Shown in pieces: positions 49,454-63,250 of a DNA stretch of 64,000 nt. The number at the start of each line of letters is the position of its first letter. The first letter of the stretch is position 1. A program made the position numbers and the translations under genes. This DNA is from Linanthus parryae. Its lineage: Eukaryota; Streptophyta; Magnoliopsida; Ericales; Polemoniaceae. Under the pieces are notes generated by a model. The model did no database searches. It was not told where the DNA came from and saw only the letters and a program-made list of their open reading frames with translations. The stretch spans positions 21,282,363 through 21,346,362 of the forward strand of contig JALGPY010000010.1 of assembly GCA_023055425.1 (NCBI GenBank), read 5' to 3'.

Positions 49454-51012
49454 CTAGAGGGAATAAGGTGAATCTCGTATGCCAATGCTCCTAGTGTGCC
49501 TTCATGCTTATGATGAACAAGCGGCTTTGTAAGTGGATTGACAGATTCTCATATTTAGGAATCTTGCATTGTCCAAACATCTCCTCTATCGATAATATCT
49601 CGAATAAGATGAAATTTCACGAGTAAGTGCTTAGATTTCTGGTCTGACCTGGGTTCCTTTGATTGTGAGATCGCCCATGTGTCGTCACAATACAACTCTA
49701 TTGGATCCACAATGCTAGGACCCACACCAAGCTCAGTGACGAACTTCTTAATCTTAACAGACTCCTTTGCTGGGCCATTTGCATCAATGTATTCAGCCTC
49801 AGTTGTAGAGTCAACCACCGTCTCTTGCTTGGAACTCTTCCAGCTCACCGCTGCTCCATTTAGGCAAAACACAAATCCCGACTGTGATCTGAAATCATCT
49901 TTGTCGGTTCGGAAGCTTGCATCAGTGTAACCCCTTACACGTAACTCTTCCTCACCTCCAAATATCAAGAACGCATCCTTAGTTCTTCTCAAGTACTTTA
50001 GGATGTTCTTGGCTGCAATCTTGTGACTCTCACCTGGATTAGACTGATATCTACTTGTCATACTCAATGCATATGACACATCTGGTCTAGTACATAACAT
50101 GGCGTACATGATGGATCTTATGGCCGAGGCATAGGGAACCCTAATCATGCGTTCCTTCTCAATCTCATTGGAAGGAAAATCATCCTTCGAAAGGGTGATT
50201 CCATGGGAAATGGCCAAGAATCCCTTTTTGGATACTTACATGTTGAACCGTTTCAACACCTTGTCTATATATGTACTTTGACTTAGTCCTATAAGCTTCC
50301 AAGATCTATCTCTGTAGATCTTGATACCGAGTATATAAACCGCTTCCCCTAAGTCTTTCATTCATAAATACTTCCTTGCCAATCTTTAACAGATTGAAGC
50401 ATGGTAATGTCGCTTCCAATGAGTAGTATGTCATCCACGTACAAGACCAGAAAAACAACAGATCTTCCACTAACCTTCTTGTAGACACAAGATTCGTCTT
50501 CGTTTCTGATGAAGCCAAACTCTTTGACTACTTCATCAAAACGTCGATTCCAACTCCTAGAAACTTGCTTCACTCCATAAATGGATCGTCGCAACTTACT
50601 GACTATGTGTGCTTGCTTTGGATCTTTAAAACCCGCAGGTTGTGTCATGTACACATCCCCTAGGAGATTCCCATACAGGAATGTTGTTTTGACATCCATG
50701 TGGAAAAATCTCATAGTCGTAGTAGGCTGCAATAGCAAGTAGGATTCGGATGGATTTGGTCATTGAGACTGATGAAAAGGTTTCGTCTTAGTCTATACCA
50801 TGAATATTTAAGAATCCTTTACCCAACAATCGAACCTTATAGGTAATAACATTACCATCCATGTCAATCTTCTTCGTGAACTCCCACTTGCACCCTATGG
50901 GGCGTGCCCCTTTGGGTGGTTCCACCAAAGTCCATACTTTGTTGGTATATATGGATTCCATCTCAGATCTCATGACCTCAAGCCACTTTCGAGAGTCCGA
51001 CCCTTTTATGGC
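49454..51012 (-). pseudogene. B5 reverse transcriptase and RNase H
   Basis: RT segments at 50788-50973 (GCKWEFTKKIDMDGN) and 50358-50738 (MDVKTTFLYGNLLGDVYM, YGVKQVSRSWNRRF, LYVDDILLIG). The connection and RNase H run as one frame at 49555-50217: GSIMYAM-type motif, YTDASFRTDKDDFRSQSG, STTEAEYIDANG, LYCDDTWAISQSKE. This is the longest RNase H frame in the window. Stops separate the three blocks. Confidence 0.9.
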
Positions 51013-52032
51013 CTATTCATAGGTAGTAGGATCATCGTCTATGAGAAACGCGTCACCAGACTCAGTCACGAGAAGTGCATACCTCTCTGGCTCGTGGGGT
51101 ACCCTACTCGACCTACGAAGTTCTTTTATTACCTGAAAAGGCTGTTCCACAACCTCTTGTGGTTCCTGCTCATGTTCCATAGTAGAATCAAAGCTTTGTG
51201 GCTCTTGAATTTCTTCAAGTTCTACAGTCCTCCCACCTGCTTCTTTAGAGACAAACTCTCTTTCTATAAACACGCCGGTCCGAGCAACAAACACTTTGTT
51301 CTCAGATGGATTGTAGAAATAATATCCCTTAGTTTCCTTTGGCCCTAGATTGTAGAAATAATATCACTTTTATTTGTCCTACTTAGGCCCTAGCTTGTCT
51401 GATTATAAACGCTTTACATAGACATCGCAGCCCCAAATCTTCATGAACGATACCGTGGGACGACTCCCACTCCACATCTCATGTGGTGTTTTCATGGCCG
51501 ATTTAGATGGAACACGGTCAATGGTGAAAGATGCACACAATAGAGCATAGCCCCAAAATGATAATGGAAGATCATTTTGACACATCATTGATTGAACCAT
51601 ATCCAATAGAGTTCGATTCCTCCTCTCGGACACGCCATTCAACTGCGGCATTCTAGGTGGAGTGAGTTGGGATAATATCCCACAGTCTCTAAGGTAGTTG
51701 TTAAACTCTTGGCTCAAGTATTCTCCTCCACAATCCGATCGTAGAACCTTGATACGTTTGCCAAGCTACTTCTCTACTTCATTCTTGAATTCTTTGATTA
51801 TTTCAAAGCATTCGGATTTGGCCTTCTTAAGGTATACAAATCCATATCTACTGAAATCATTAGTAAACGTGATGAAGTAGATGTAACCACCCTTGGCAGG
51901 CGTGGAAAATGTCCCACATACACCAGTATGCACGAGTGCCAATTGCTCACTAGTCTTCTCACCTTTCTTATTGAAAGGGGACTTTGTCATCTTTCCAAAT
52001 AAAACAAGCCTCACATGTCTCATATGATTCAA
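51013..52032 (-). pseudogene. B5 integrase and linker
   Basis: 51766-52032 carries KSPFNKKGEKTSEQLALVHT with HTGVCG, the first catalytic Asp being Gly here. 51403-51717 has MPQLNGVSERRNRTLL (Glu intact), SFWGYALLCASFTIDRVPSK and MWSGSRP. 51013-51294 is the Glu/Pro-rich linker ending RRSSRVPHEPERYA. Near 51340-51375 a short phrase (GTAGAAATAATATCxCTT) is repeated. Confidence 0.87.
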
Positions 52033-52600
52033 AATTAAATGAGTCTAGGAATCCATCCTTATGGAGTCTAGATACACGTTTCTGGTTTATATGGCCTAAA
52101 CGGCAGTGCAATAGATAAGCAGGATTTAAACGATTCATTTTATTCCTCTTGGTATTAATGTTATAGACATGATATAATCCCCTAAATGATTGCCCCCTAC
52201 AATAGTGAGTACCATCAAAATAAATGGAACAACAATAGTTCTTTATTGAAATAGTAAAACCATCCTTGTCCAAAAAAGAAATAGAAATATTTTTTTTGCT
52301 CATAGTAGGCGCAAAATAGCAACTATTTAATTCTAAAACTTACCCCGAAAGCAGAGACAGCTCGTACACGCCCACGGCCAATGCAGCAACTCGTCCTCCA
52401 TTTCCAACGGGCAAGTTTATCTCCCCTTTAGCCAATCTTCTACTACTCTTTAGATCCTTCACATTTCGACAAATGTGAGATCCACATCCAGTATCCAATA
52501 CCCATGATGAAGAGATTGTTAATTTGACATCGATAACAAAAATACCTCGTGGTGGTGGAATCACTGTTCCAAGACTTTTATCCTCCAGATATTTTAGGCA
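51968..52600 (-). pseudogene. B5 pre-integrase domain and protease
   Basis: Protease 52340-52564: SWVLDTGCGSHICRN active site intact, then RRLAKGEINLPVGNGG and a stop in the next Leu-rich strand. Pre-integrase 51968-52303: LLHCRLGHINQKRVSRLHKD and FESYETCEACFIWK, showing the residues deleted from B3. Confidence 0.87.
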
Positions 52601-53402
52601 GTTCTTCCTCCAGTGTCCAGGCTGATTGCAGTAGTGACACTCACCATTAGTTACACCTTTTGCAATGCAACCAACAGGATTAAGGGCAGGTTCCTTGGGT
52701 TTGGAACTGCCTTACCTTTTCCCTTGGAGGTAGAGGCCAACCTTTTTCCCTTTCCATTCTGCACCATCATTATGGCCTTGCCCTTACCCTTGTTGATGCT
52801 TTGTTCAGCTGTCCTCTACATATTGAGAAAATCGGGCAGCGGATTCACGATCTCGTTCATGTTGTAGTTCATGATGAACTGTCCATAACTCTCTGGCAAC
52901 GATTGCAACACGATATATGTTGCCAACTCTTGGCCGACTAGGAAACCCACACGTGCGAGATTCTCCAAGTACCCGATCATGCGGAGTATATGAGGTCCCA
53001 CAGGGTTTCCCTCTGCCAGATGACATTGAACAATGCCTTGGAAACTTCATACCTCTCAACCCTCGACTGCTCTTGGAAGAGCTGCTTCAAGCGTTCTATC
53101 ATATCGACTGCATTCATGTTCTCGTGTTGCTTCTGGAGCTTAGAGGACATGTTGCATAGCATTATTCATGCCGCTTCATTAGCCTCGTCAACACGATTTT
53201 GATACGGCTTTAGGGCTGCAGGAGTATTGTTTTCCCGACCTTCAGAAACATACTCCTCTAGAGTGTAAAGTTTCATTTCCTGTTTGAGAACAATTCTCAA
53301 ATTTCTGTACCAGTCTAGAAAGTTGGTTCCAGAAAGCTTGTCCTTCTCAAGGATAGAGGGTAGGGAGTGTGTTGAACTCGATGAGTTGTTTTCTATTGGA
53401 AT
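52601..53402 (-). pseudogene. B5 gag with lost start codon
   Basis: The codon aligned with the gag ATG of B1, B2 and B3 is ATA here (53394-53396), giving I-ENNSSSSTHS. The capsid follows (LSGTNFLDWYRNLRIVLKQE), then frames at 52977-53162 and 52816-53001, ending with KGKGKAIMM and an intact knuckle near 52600-52650. Frame changes occur near 53166 and 53000. Confidence 0.87.
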
Positions 53403-55037
53403 TCTACAAAAGTAAGTACGCAAGTTTTAGTATTTTTGAACGATTAAAAATATTTGATAATGGCTAGATTATTAAATACAGCTCCCACTATTTTTCTATG
53501 GATTAATAACACTAAAGATATTAATGCGGGGAAAATATCATTATATTTTCTAGTGGGCCAAGATCCATATTTCACTTCCTTTTGAGCTTGCTTTGGCAAG
53601 TCACCCAAAAGTTAGTTATTTAGGTACGAACAATTCCAATTGCATCCCATGCAACTCTTGGTTCAATTGGGCAAATAACACTTTATTTATCTATCCTATA
53701 GATAATCCCCATTGTTGCCTCTAGGCTTTTAATCCTTATTAAAAATACATAGTTACGTCCAACCTCTTACTCTAACAATTGAACATTATATGTGCCATCG
53801 CACCACATAATGATGAATCACGTCGCCCTTCTTTGTCAAACACGAGGATGATTAATCTATTTGTGATGAGTTTTTAAGTAAGCGAGAAGGCGAACGTAAT
53901 ACTTCAGTTTTCAGGGGTTTTTCTTTCAATTAATTATTTTGTTGATCCATATCAACTGATCTACTTATTTGAGTTGGGAAAAAACCCAAATAAAAGATCA
54001 GGGTTGTTAATTATATTATTATCAAATTACATGCATTATCCATACACCAACAACAATGATAAGACAATAAGTAAACATCAACAAAAGGAAAAATAACTTG
54101 ATATGGATATGGCCTCCTAGACTAATATATTATCAAGCCAATGAGAATATCTATGAACCAAAAAAATAAAAAGCGCATCTCCATGTCCCTTCATCTTTTG
54201 GTCCATCCTTCATAACCTTGTGGAATGCTCCATGCTCCATGTTGTGGCTTCTTTGATGCCTTTGGGCTTCTTTTCACCAATCATGGTTATCTATTCTATG
54301 TAGTACTAGCTAGAATCTAAACTAAATAAGTAAATCTCACAAGTTGAGATAAAAAATACTGGCTCGCAGGCCCTAAACCCTAATTAATTATTACATCAAT
54401 TGATCGGCTCGCAAGCCTTAAACAAACCACAAAAATTAAAAATCCACATCAAACCACATCTAAGGCCATATCAAATCACCATGCAAAAGCACATAAACAG
54501 TTAAAATCCAATTTTAACTCAGTTGGTAAATTTTAATTGATCTTGGATGTGCTATGGTCAAAACGTTCCAAGGTGTCCACCATCAATATAGCCGAACCAC
54601 CCAAAAAGGACCAAGGCGTGGCCTTGGGCCGGCCGGCTGAGCCGCACGCTAGGCCCGCCCGAGCCCTTGGTCGTGCCCTAGCTAGGGCGGAAGGCAAGGA
54701 GTAGATCCCTAGGGGGGGGGTGGCGAACCTCCTTTGGGAGTTGTTTCTTAAACAACTCCTTGCCTTGTTTCCCAAGTTTAGTTGTTTCCATGTTTGAAAA
54801 AACCTTTTCCAAGCATGTTCCCAAACCCTAGCTCCTAGATCCAAACTTTTTCACATCCTATGTGATCCAAACTCACTAATTCCTCCATCTAGTGTAAAAT
54901 TAGGTCTTGTTTGGTTGAATCATCTTCAAATTGCATCTATAATGATTAATTTGTCGTTTTAACGCAATAATCAACAGTTATATGTGAACAACAACAAAAT
55001 CGTAACACATAAACTACGTAATGGTCTACGACATGTG
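53403..55037 (-). other. B5 untranslated leader
   Basis: Same class as the B3 leader. The doubled motif appears as GGCTCGCAGGCCCTAAA (54361-54377) and GGCTCGCAAGCCTTAAAC (54405-54422). The GC-rich block is at 54600-54730. No gene. Confidence 0.75.
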
Positions 55038-55049
55038 GCTGTGATACCA
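55038..55049 (-). other. B5 primer-binding site
   Basis: The minus strand reads TGGTATCACAGC, one base from the initiator tRNA-Met complement. Confidence 0.85.
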
Positions 55050-55050
55050 C

Positions 55051-56324
55051 TGCAGGGTTTTGAGCATGGATACGCAGCAGAATAAAAAATTATTTATCCG
55101 ATCAAGACCCTCCAAGGATCACATGAAGAGCATTTATAACGATAGTAAAGTATTCATAACAAGTACCTTAGTGGTCTACTATGATGACTTCAAATGCGAA
55201 TAGTGTCACGTCTCTACGATTGATCCACGCCTAGGATAGAGATCTAGATCCTCTAAGTCCTTGTTCGAGCTAGGATTGATGGAAGAGGAAGAAGAAATCA
55301 CGCAACGGGGAACAAAAGAGAGGTTTCGACCTCTCTCTTTGGCCGACGGGAAGGGGCGGACGCCTCTTTTTTGTCTGGATCTCTCCTTGCTTTCTCTCGT
55401 ACTCAAGTAATGTTATGAGCATTAGTCTTGGAAGGAATCTGTGATCATCCTTATAATTGATTAATCATATTAATTAATTACCAAGTATAGTTCAATCCTT
55501 ATGGCGTGTGACCCCATATGTTTCTACTTAGTTGGTAGTAACTAATTAATAACATGGAGCGGTGTCTAGAAACACATCCATTCAACCCAACCAATAAAAA
55601 TAGTCATCCTACAAACCTTGTGCAAGTATTGTCTCATCCCTTTGTCTCTATATCCGGATTGGACACGAGACATACATGTCACACTTGTATATCCAATCCA
55701 TTGTTTCTAGATCCTTGGAATAGCCTTATCTATGAAGATAACATCAATATCCCATATTTATTTATCTCACTCTGGCCAGACATTCCACGTGCACTATCCC
55801 TCGAGTGGCCTAGGATATTTTCTCCCCTTATGTGGGAGGGAAAAATTCTATCTACATCGCTACGATCTCTAATCTTGCTTTATATTCGGTCCGGTACACG
55901 CCTTTATTGCTAACCAATCACAGTGTAGCGTTTGAAGCTACCAAAACTGAATATTCCACAACTAGATGATCGTGTGACTTCAAGTCTAAAGATGATAATA
56001 CCGTTTTCATCACGAGAGGCGCTTTTGACTTTACATAACTTGTATGTAGCCTTCTCGGAGATCTGTCAATCCAGTATGCCATTATTCCTAATTCATACCC
56101 ATGTGTTGGATCGTGATATCTCCATATCAATCCAACCCCATACTAGTCTATAGATGATTATCATGTTAATCAGCATAATGGACTAGGGATATTTATGATA
56201 AACAACACAATTGTAAATCTAAGGACATCATTATATTAAATATCTTCATAAATAACACCATAAATATTCTAGCGAATTAATGTTCATACTAAACTTGATT
56301 GCCTCTAGGGAATGTATTCCAACA
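55051..56324 (-). repeat. B5 5' LTR
   Basis: 1274 bp, TGCAGGGTTTTGAGCATGG to TTCCAACA. It pairs with 48184-49439. Confidence 0.9.
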
Positions 56325-56865
56325 AGAATTACTAATGATGCTTTCTTGATATATGGAGGCGAGGAAGAGCTACGTGTATGAGATTACACATACGCAACCT
56401 TCCAAACCGAAAAAGATGATTTCCGATCGCAGTCGGGATTCATGTTTTGCCAGAATGGAGGAGCAGTGAGCTGGAAAAGTTCTAAGCAAGAGACGGTTAT
56501 TAATTCTAGAATTGAGGTTGAGTACATTGCTGCGAATGGCGCAGCAAAGGAGGCGTTTTGGTAGGAAGTTCATTACTGAGCTTGGTGTGGTTCCTAGCAT
56601 TGTGGATCTAGTTGAGTTGTATTGTACAACGGACGATCGCACAATCCAAGTAAACTAGGTAACACAAGAAATCCAAGAGCGTACTCAATAAGTTCCATCT
56701 TATTCGTGAAATAATCGATATAGGAGATGTGAGGATATGCAAGATTCCTACAAATGAGAATCTCATAGATCCACTTACAAAGCTTCTTGTTCAGCGCAAG
56801 CAAGGAAATACTAGATCTATTGGCATACGAGATGCACCATATTGTCTCTAGTGCAAGTGGGAGAC
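56325..56865 (+). pseudogene. B2 RNase H remnant and polypurine tract
   Basis: Continues B2 after B5: FLIYGGEEELRV, DDFRSQSGFMFCQNG, SWKSSKQETV, then EYIAANGAAKEAFW with stops and indels, ending in the tract GTGCAAGTGGGAGAC (56851-56865). Confidence 0.85.
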
Positions 56866-57550
56866 TGTTTGAATAGATGCTCTAGAGGCAATTTTTGTTG
56901 ATCTTAAATATCTCTAGTCTATTATATTGATTAAAGGGACGATCAACAATATACTAGTATATTCGTAGATTTATATGGGGATATCAAGTCTAACACATGG
57001 GTATGCATTATATTATAATGGCATACTGGATTGACCCACTAACGAGAAGGCTACATACAAGTTATGTAAAGTCACAAGTGCTCCTCGTAGTGACAATGGT
57101 ATTGTGGTCTTTAGACTTGAATTCACTAGATACTCTAGTTGTGAAATATCATGCTTTGATATTATCAAACGTTGCGCCTTAACCGGTAATTATAAAAGGT
57201 AGTTATCGGGCATGATAGGAAGCAAGCTTAGAGATGATAGTGATGTACAGACGATTTGTCCCTCACACATAACGGGAGCAAATATCTGCGGCCACTCGAG
57301 GGGTAGTGCTTATAGAACGTCTGGCCAGACTCTGATAAATCAATATAGGATATTGATGCCATGGATAAGACTAGTCCCAGGATCGAGACACAATTGATTG
57401 GATATAGGAGTGTGACTTGTATGTCTCATGTCCAATCCGGATATGGAGACAAAGGCATAATACAATACAGTAACATTGGTCACAAGGTTTGTCGGATTAC
57501 TAACTATTTCCATTAGTTGGGTGGCATGGATGTGTTGCTAAAAACCACTC
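56866..57550 (+). repeat. B2 3' LTR, truncated
   Basis: Starts TGTTTGAATAGATGCTCTAGAGGC and follows the family-B LTR with an early deletion, through GGTCAC-less mid-LTR sequence to CTAAAAACCACTC. It stops without the second half, and at 57551-57556 it joins CACTA-derived sequence with no terminal repeat or target duplication at the join. Confidence 0.87.
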
Positions 57551-57555
57551 GATTC

Positions 57556-59605
<2,050 letters not shown>

Positions 59606-59723
59606 TGATAAGTCTGAAACTTATGGACATTATGTTGTGAATATATAGGCAAAGCTGCAAAGCAAAACAAATAGCAAAACAAATTGCTAAGTACCAAAGC
59701 TGCAAAGCTTTAAGCTACTGTAG
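59606..59723 (+). repeat. Family-A LTR stub, first 118 bp
   Basis: TGATAAGTCTGAAACTTATGG to AAGCTACTGTAG matches the start of the A2 5' LTR with a small internal deletion, after the same GGATG. It is cut at 59723 by the next LTR. Confidence 0.92.
59719..59723. repeat. Probable target-site copy of the gypsy-type element (TGTAG)
   Basis: Five bases before the LTR edge TGACACG. The partner is outside the window. Confidence 0.45.
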
Positions 59724-61126
59724 TGACACGATTTCTTACGTGTTACCGCAATTGCACGGTTCAAGTAGTATAGGGTAATATTTCAACCTGGAGTTATCGA
59801 TCCCACGAGGACAGATAGCAAATTTATAGCTAATTAGAAACTAAAATAAAGAGTAAAGTAACTAAGGAGAAGTGTAGTTTGAGTGCTGGGGATTCTACTT
59901 GTGGACCGCTAGGGACGCTATGAATGGTGTTTTGATCTTTGGAACGCACATACGCTACTCTTATCAGTCGAGCAACCTACAAACTACCGAGTTACCAAGC
60001 AATTTGCCTACACTTATGATCAATTTAGACCGAGTTACCAAGCCTAATTCAATTACAAGCATGCATTATTGTTCATTAATCCGCTCTTTGATCCTAATTA
60101 ACGCTACCCAGTTACGAGATAACGATACGACTAGGTGATTACCTTGATTTACCGACTAGCTCTCATGGAGTTACCACACGAGTTCTAATTAAATATGCTC
60201 CTACGTTAGCTACTCGCAAGAACATTGAATAATCAAGCACAAGATTATCATAATAAGAGAAGAACGCATAATTTTAATCCAAAGAACGACTCAAAGTATC
60301 AAAACATTCATTAAAGCAAACCATAGCTTTCCAACAAGGAGTCCCAGCAAATAAATTTACTCAAATATACTGAAAATATATGCTAACAAGTTCATAGTAA
60401 CAAGAAAATATAGAAAAGATAGGAGGGATAGTCAATCTCGTGACGAAATTCGCGTTTCGGCGACTCCGGCGTCGTTCTCCATGTCCCTTGCCTCCCCTAG
60501 CCTTCTTGGATCTTCCCCAGCAGTGTCCTTCTGTGTTTTAGGTCTGAGGAGTCGTTTCATAAGGCCTGGGCACGTTTTTTAATGAACTTTGGCCGAATTT
60601 GAACTTCAGCCCCTCCAGTTTGTAATTCCCGGACAGAATTGTGAGCTGATTTATCGCGGGCTGTATCTCCCTCATACGGACTCGTCTTCGAGCCTACTAT
60701 ATATCGTTGGAAAGCTACGGATGTCTACTTTCCAATTCCGCAGGCCTTGCTTCCAAAATCTTTGTAGATTTTCCTGAGCATCGAAAATAGTGCAGGATGG
60801 TCAGGAGTGACTTTTTCAACTTTTCTTCGTCTTTGCGTCTTCTTTTCTCCTCTTCATCTAGCTCCATACCAAGCGTACCAAAGCCTCTCATAAGCTCTAT
60901 TTCACCTATTTTACCTGAGATACAAAAAACTAAACAACCCGTGCAATTATCATAACAAAGATGAGAGAAAACATGCTTAAATAGGCTAGAAACACAACTT
61001 TTCACTCTTAGGCTTATAAATAGTCAAATTCACATATTTGTGCAAATATCACATATAAATCATGTGAAATAAGCCTAATAAAAGTAATAAGAAATTATAA
61101 TAATAACTCTTAACAGAGATTTATCA
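59724..61126 (-). repeat. 3' LTR of a gypsy-type retrotransposon
   Basis: Bounded by TGACACGATTTC and GATTTATCA on the plus strand (1403 bp, TG...CA). In reverse it ends CGTGGGATCGATAAC...CTACTTGAACCGTGCAATTGCGG, typical of plant Tat/Athila-type LTR ends. The adjoining polypurine tract AAGTGTGGGGGTATT identifies it as the 3' LTR. Family assignment is inference. Confidence 0.75.
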
Positions 61127-61141
61127 AATACCCCCACACTT
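61127..61141 (-). other. Polypurine tract of the gypsy-type element
   Basis: The minus strand reads AAGTGTGGGGGTATT directly before the LTR, preceded by GCTCGGGACGAGC. Confidence 0.7.
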
Positions 61142-62224
61142 ACCTTTTGCTCGTCCCGAGCAAAATCACTATTTACTAGCCAACTCAAGACGCAAACGAC
61201 TCTACACAACTCATGACTATGCAACTACATGACCCAACTACAACGCAACTCGATTATACACAATGAAAAAATTAAACAACACGTATTTTTCTTCTTTTTT
61301 TTCGAGATTGGGCAACCTCTCTATCATAAACCGAAATCATCAAATCCTCACAAGCTCACTTTGAAATTTCACGACCCGTAGCAAGAAATGATATATGACG
61401 ATCCTATGCGCAAACTCACTAAGGTGTCCCCAAACATCCACCAAACCAAACCAAGATACGACACGTCTTTTGACTCGGAGGGTCTAGGCATCTTAAGTCA
61501 CTAAGTGGTCTTTCTTCGCTAAGTCATTTGAGGTTTTCAGACCCGCTTAGCCGTTATTGCTTTTAAAATGCAAATTATCCCATTGATGAGAGACACAACT
61601 CCTGTGTAATACGGCTTGACTTTAGTTTCCCTCTTAAGCTCTACATTGGATTGAATCCAAATTTTCCGCGCGAACGGAAGCACATTAGGTTGTTTCTCCT
61701 TGAAGCACAATTTTTTTTTCTTCAGATTTTTCATTTTTTTTCTTTTCTTTCCTCCTCTGTTTTTACAACCGTGCATTAGAGCTTAAGAGTGTAGGGTTTT
61801 TAGGATTTTCTCTTGGAACCACCTTAAGGGATGGTGGTGTACGCTCCCCGACTTCGCTTAGGCCGAAGACTCGTACCACTTGGAACCGAATTTACACGAA
61901 GGTCCACCCCAGATTCCAAGAGTCCACAAGTTTCCACGGGAAACGGATTATTCAACCACCTAGAGACTCAATCCTCCTAGCACACTAGAGAAGCCAAAAG
62001 TATGATCGTAATCTACTTTCACTATTTCCGAATACCCGGGACATCCTGTCGTGAGACTCGCGCACAAGATACTAGAATTAAAGTATCCCTAATACGGTGC
62101 TTCATACTCTCATGAGCTCTTTCACTGGATTCTCTTCGGTTTCTAGGTAGTAAGTTGCCCAATTTTCTCAAAATTTTCAATTTTTTATGGTTTTTCACTT
62201 TTCAATTTTTTTTTTTTAATTTTT

Positions 62225-62600
62225 CTCATATTTTCCTAGACTCTACATGCTTTTGGCCAACTCGACTAACCACAGAATTGGGTAGGGTGACTCAATAATT
62301 TAAAAGTGCAAACTATATGCATAACTACACAAATCTAACACAATACAACAATATATTTAAATACGACTCGGACTACAAGTACTACATTGACTCACGATAC
62401 GACATATTTTTTTTTCTCATATTTTCCTAGACTCTACATGCTTTTGGCCAACTCGACTAACCACAGAATTGGGTAGGGTGACTCAATAATTTAAAAGTGA
62501 AAACTATATGCATAACTACACAAATCTAAAACAATAAAACAATATATTTAAATACGACTCGGACTACAAGTACTACATTGACTCACGATACGACATATTC
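62225..62600. repeat. 191-bp tandem duplication
   Basis: CTCATATTTTCCTAGACTC begins copies at 62225 and 62416. Only a few substitutions separate them (for example GTGCAAACT against GTGAAAACT). Confidence 0.95.
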
Positions 62601-62657
62601 TAATTTAAATGTAACTGGCGATGCAGACACGGACTTGGCTAGCAAATAGCTAAAAAT

Positions 62658-62675
62658 CCCCCCCCCCCCCCCCCC
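62658..62675. repeat. C18 homopolymer
   Basis: Eighteen C before ACACTTGAGTGC. On the minus strand it is part of a polypurine-tract-like sequence. Confidence 0.95.
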
Positions 62676-63250
62676 ACACTTGAGTGCTTCGTTGTCCTCA
62701 ACGAATTTAGAGATAAAACAGAGAACTCGACACCAAAATGCAAGGGGCGGCAGATCTACTCGGAGTCAAAGTCATGGCACAAGAAGGTAGCTACAATAAA
62801 TTTAGAGATAATTCAAGCTACGTGCACGTGACAAGTTGTGTGTACCGAAATTAAGCAAGTACTCAAGTATTCCCTAAGATTTTAACAGCTAATCTCAGCG
62901 GCGACTATGCACCGTGATCATGTTGTCAAAATAAAATCCTAAAGCAAGTACGATGTGCCTAAACGGTAAGTAAAGAGAGAGAAAAGAGTACTCACAACCG
63001 ACACAAGGTCGGGGACGAAATCCGATAGGTGATGGCTAAGATAGCAAGAACAATCCCCATACAAACATTGTCTGGAACAATGCAAGCTCCCTTTGCGGTC
63101 GAGTGTGTGAAACTCACCGGGGTCGATTGATCAGTTGCTGCTGACGAAAAGAGAATGAAGTATCCCCGAACTCGTGATGTGAGCTCCCGTATTGGTCGAG
63201 CGCGCAAGTAACACACCGGGGTCGATGTCTTCGTCCGATTTCTCGTTCTG

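Larger units (their letters stand above)
48184..56324 (-). mobile_element. Family B copy B5, both LTRs
   Basis: A minus-strand element of 8141 bp with LTRs at 48184-49439 (3') and 55051-56324 (5'), polypurine tract, pol, gag, leader and primer site. It sits in the RNase H region of B2, in opposite orientation. The gag start codon is lost and the frame is broken in many places, although RT keeps YVDD. Confidence 0.94.
61142..63250 (-). mobile_element. Probable internal non-coding region of the gypsy-type element
   Basis: No pol domain is readable on either strand. On the minus strand it contains a second tract of the same type, CGTTGAGGACAACGAAGCAC, then TCAAGTGT and an 18-G run (62658-62700), resembling the sequence before the real 3' LTR. 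It also has a tandem duplication at 62225-62600 and a repeated phrase CACCGGGGTCGAT (63116-63128 and about 63213-63225). The right limit is uncertain. Confidence 0.45.

Noticed and set aside
60715..61005. 96-codon minus-strand frame with Glu/Lys-rich stretch
   Set aside because: Contained in the gypsy-type LTR and without family resemblance.
62225..62600. Possible CRISPR-like or satellite array
   Set aside because: Only two copies of a 191-bp unit without spacers: a simple tandem duplication in a eukaryotic repeat region.
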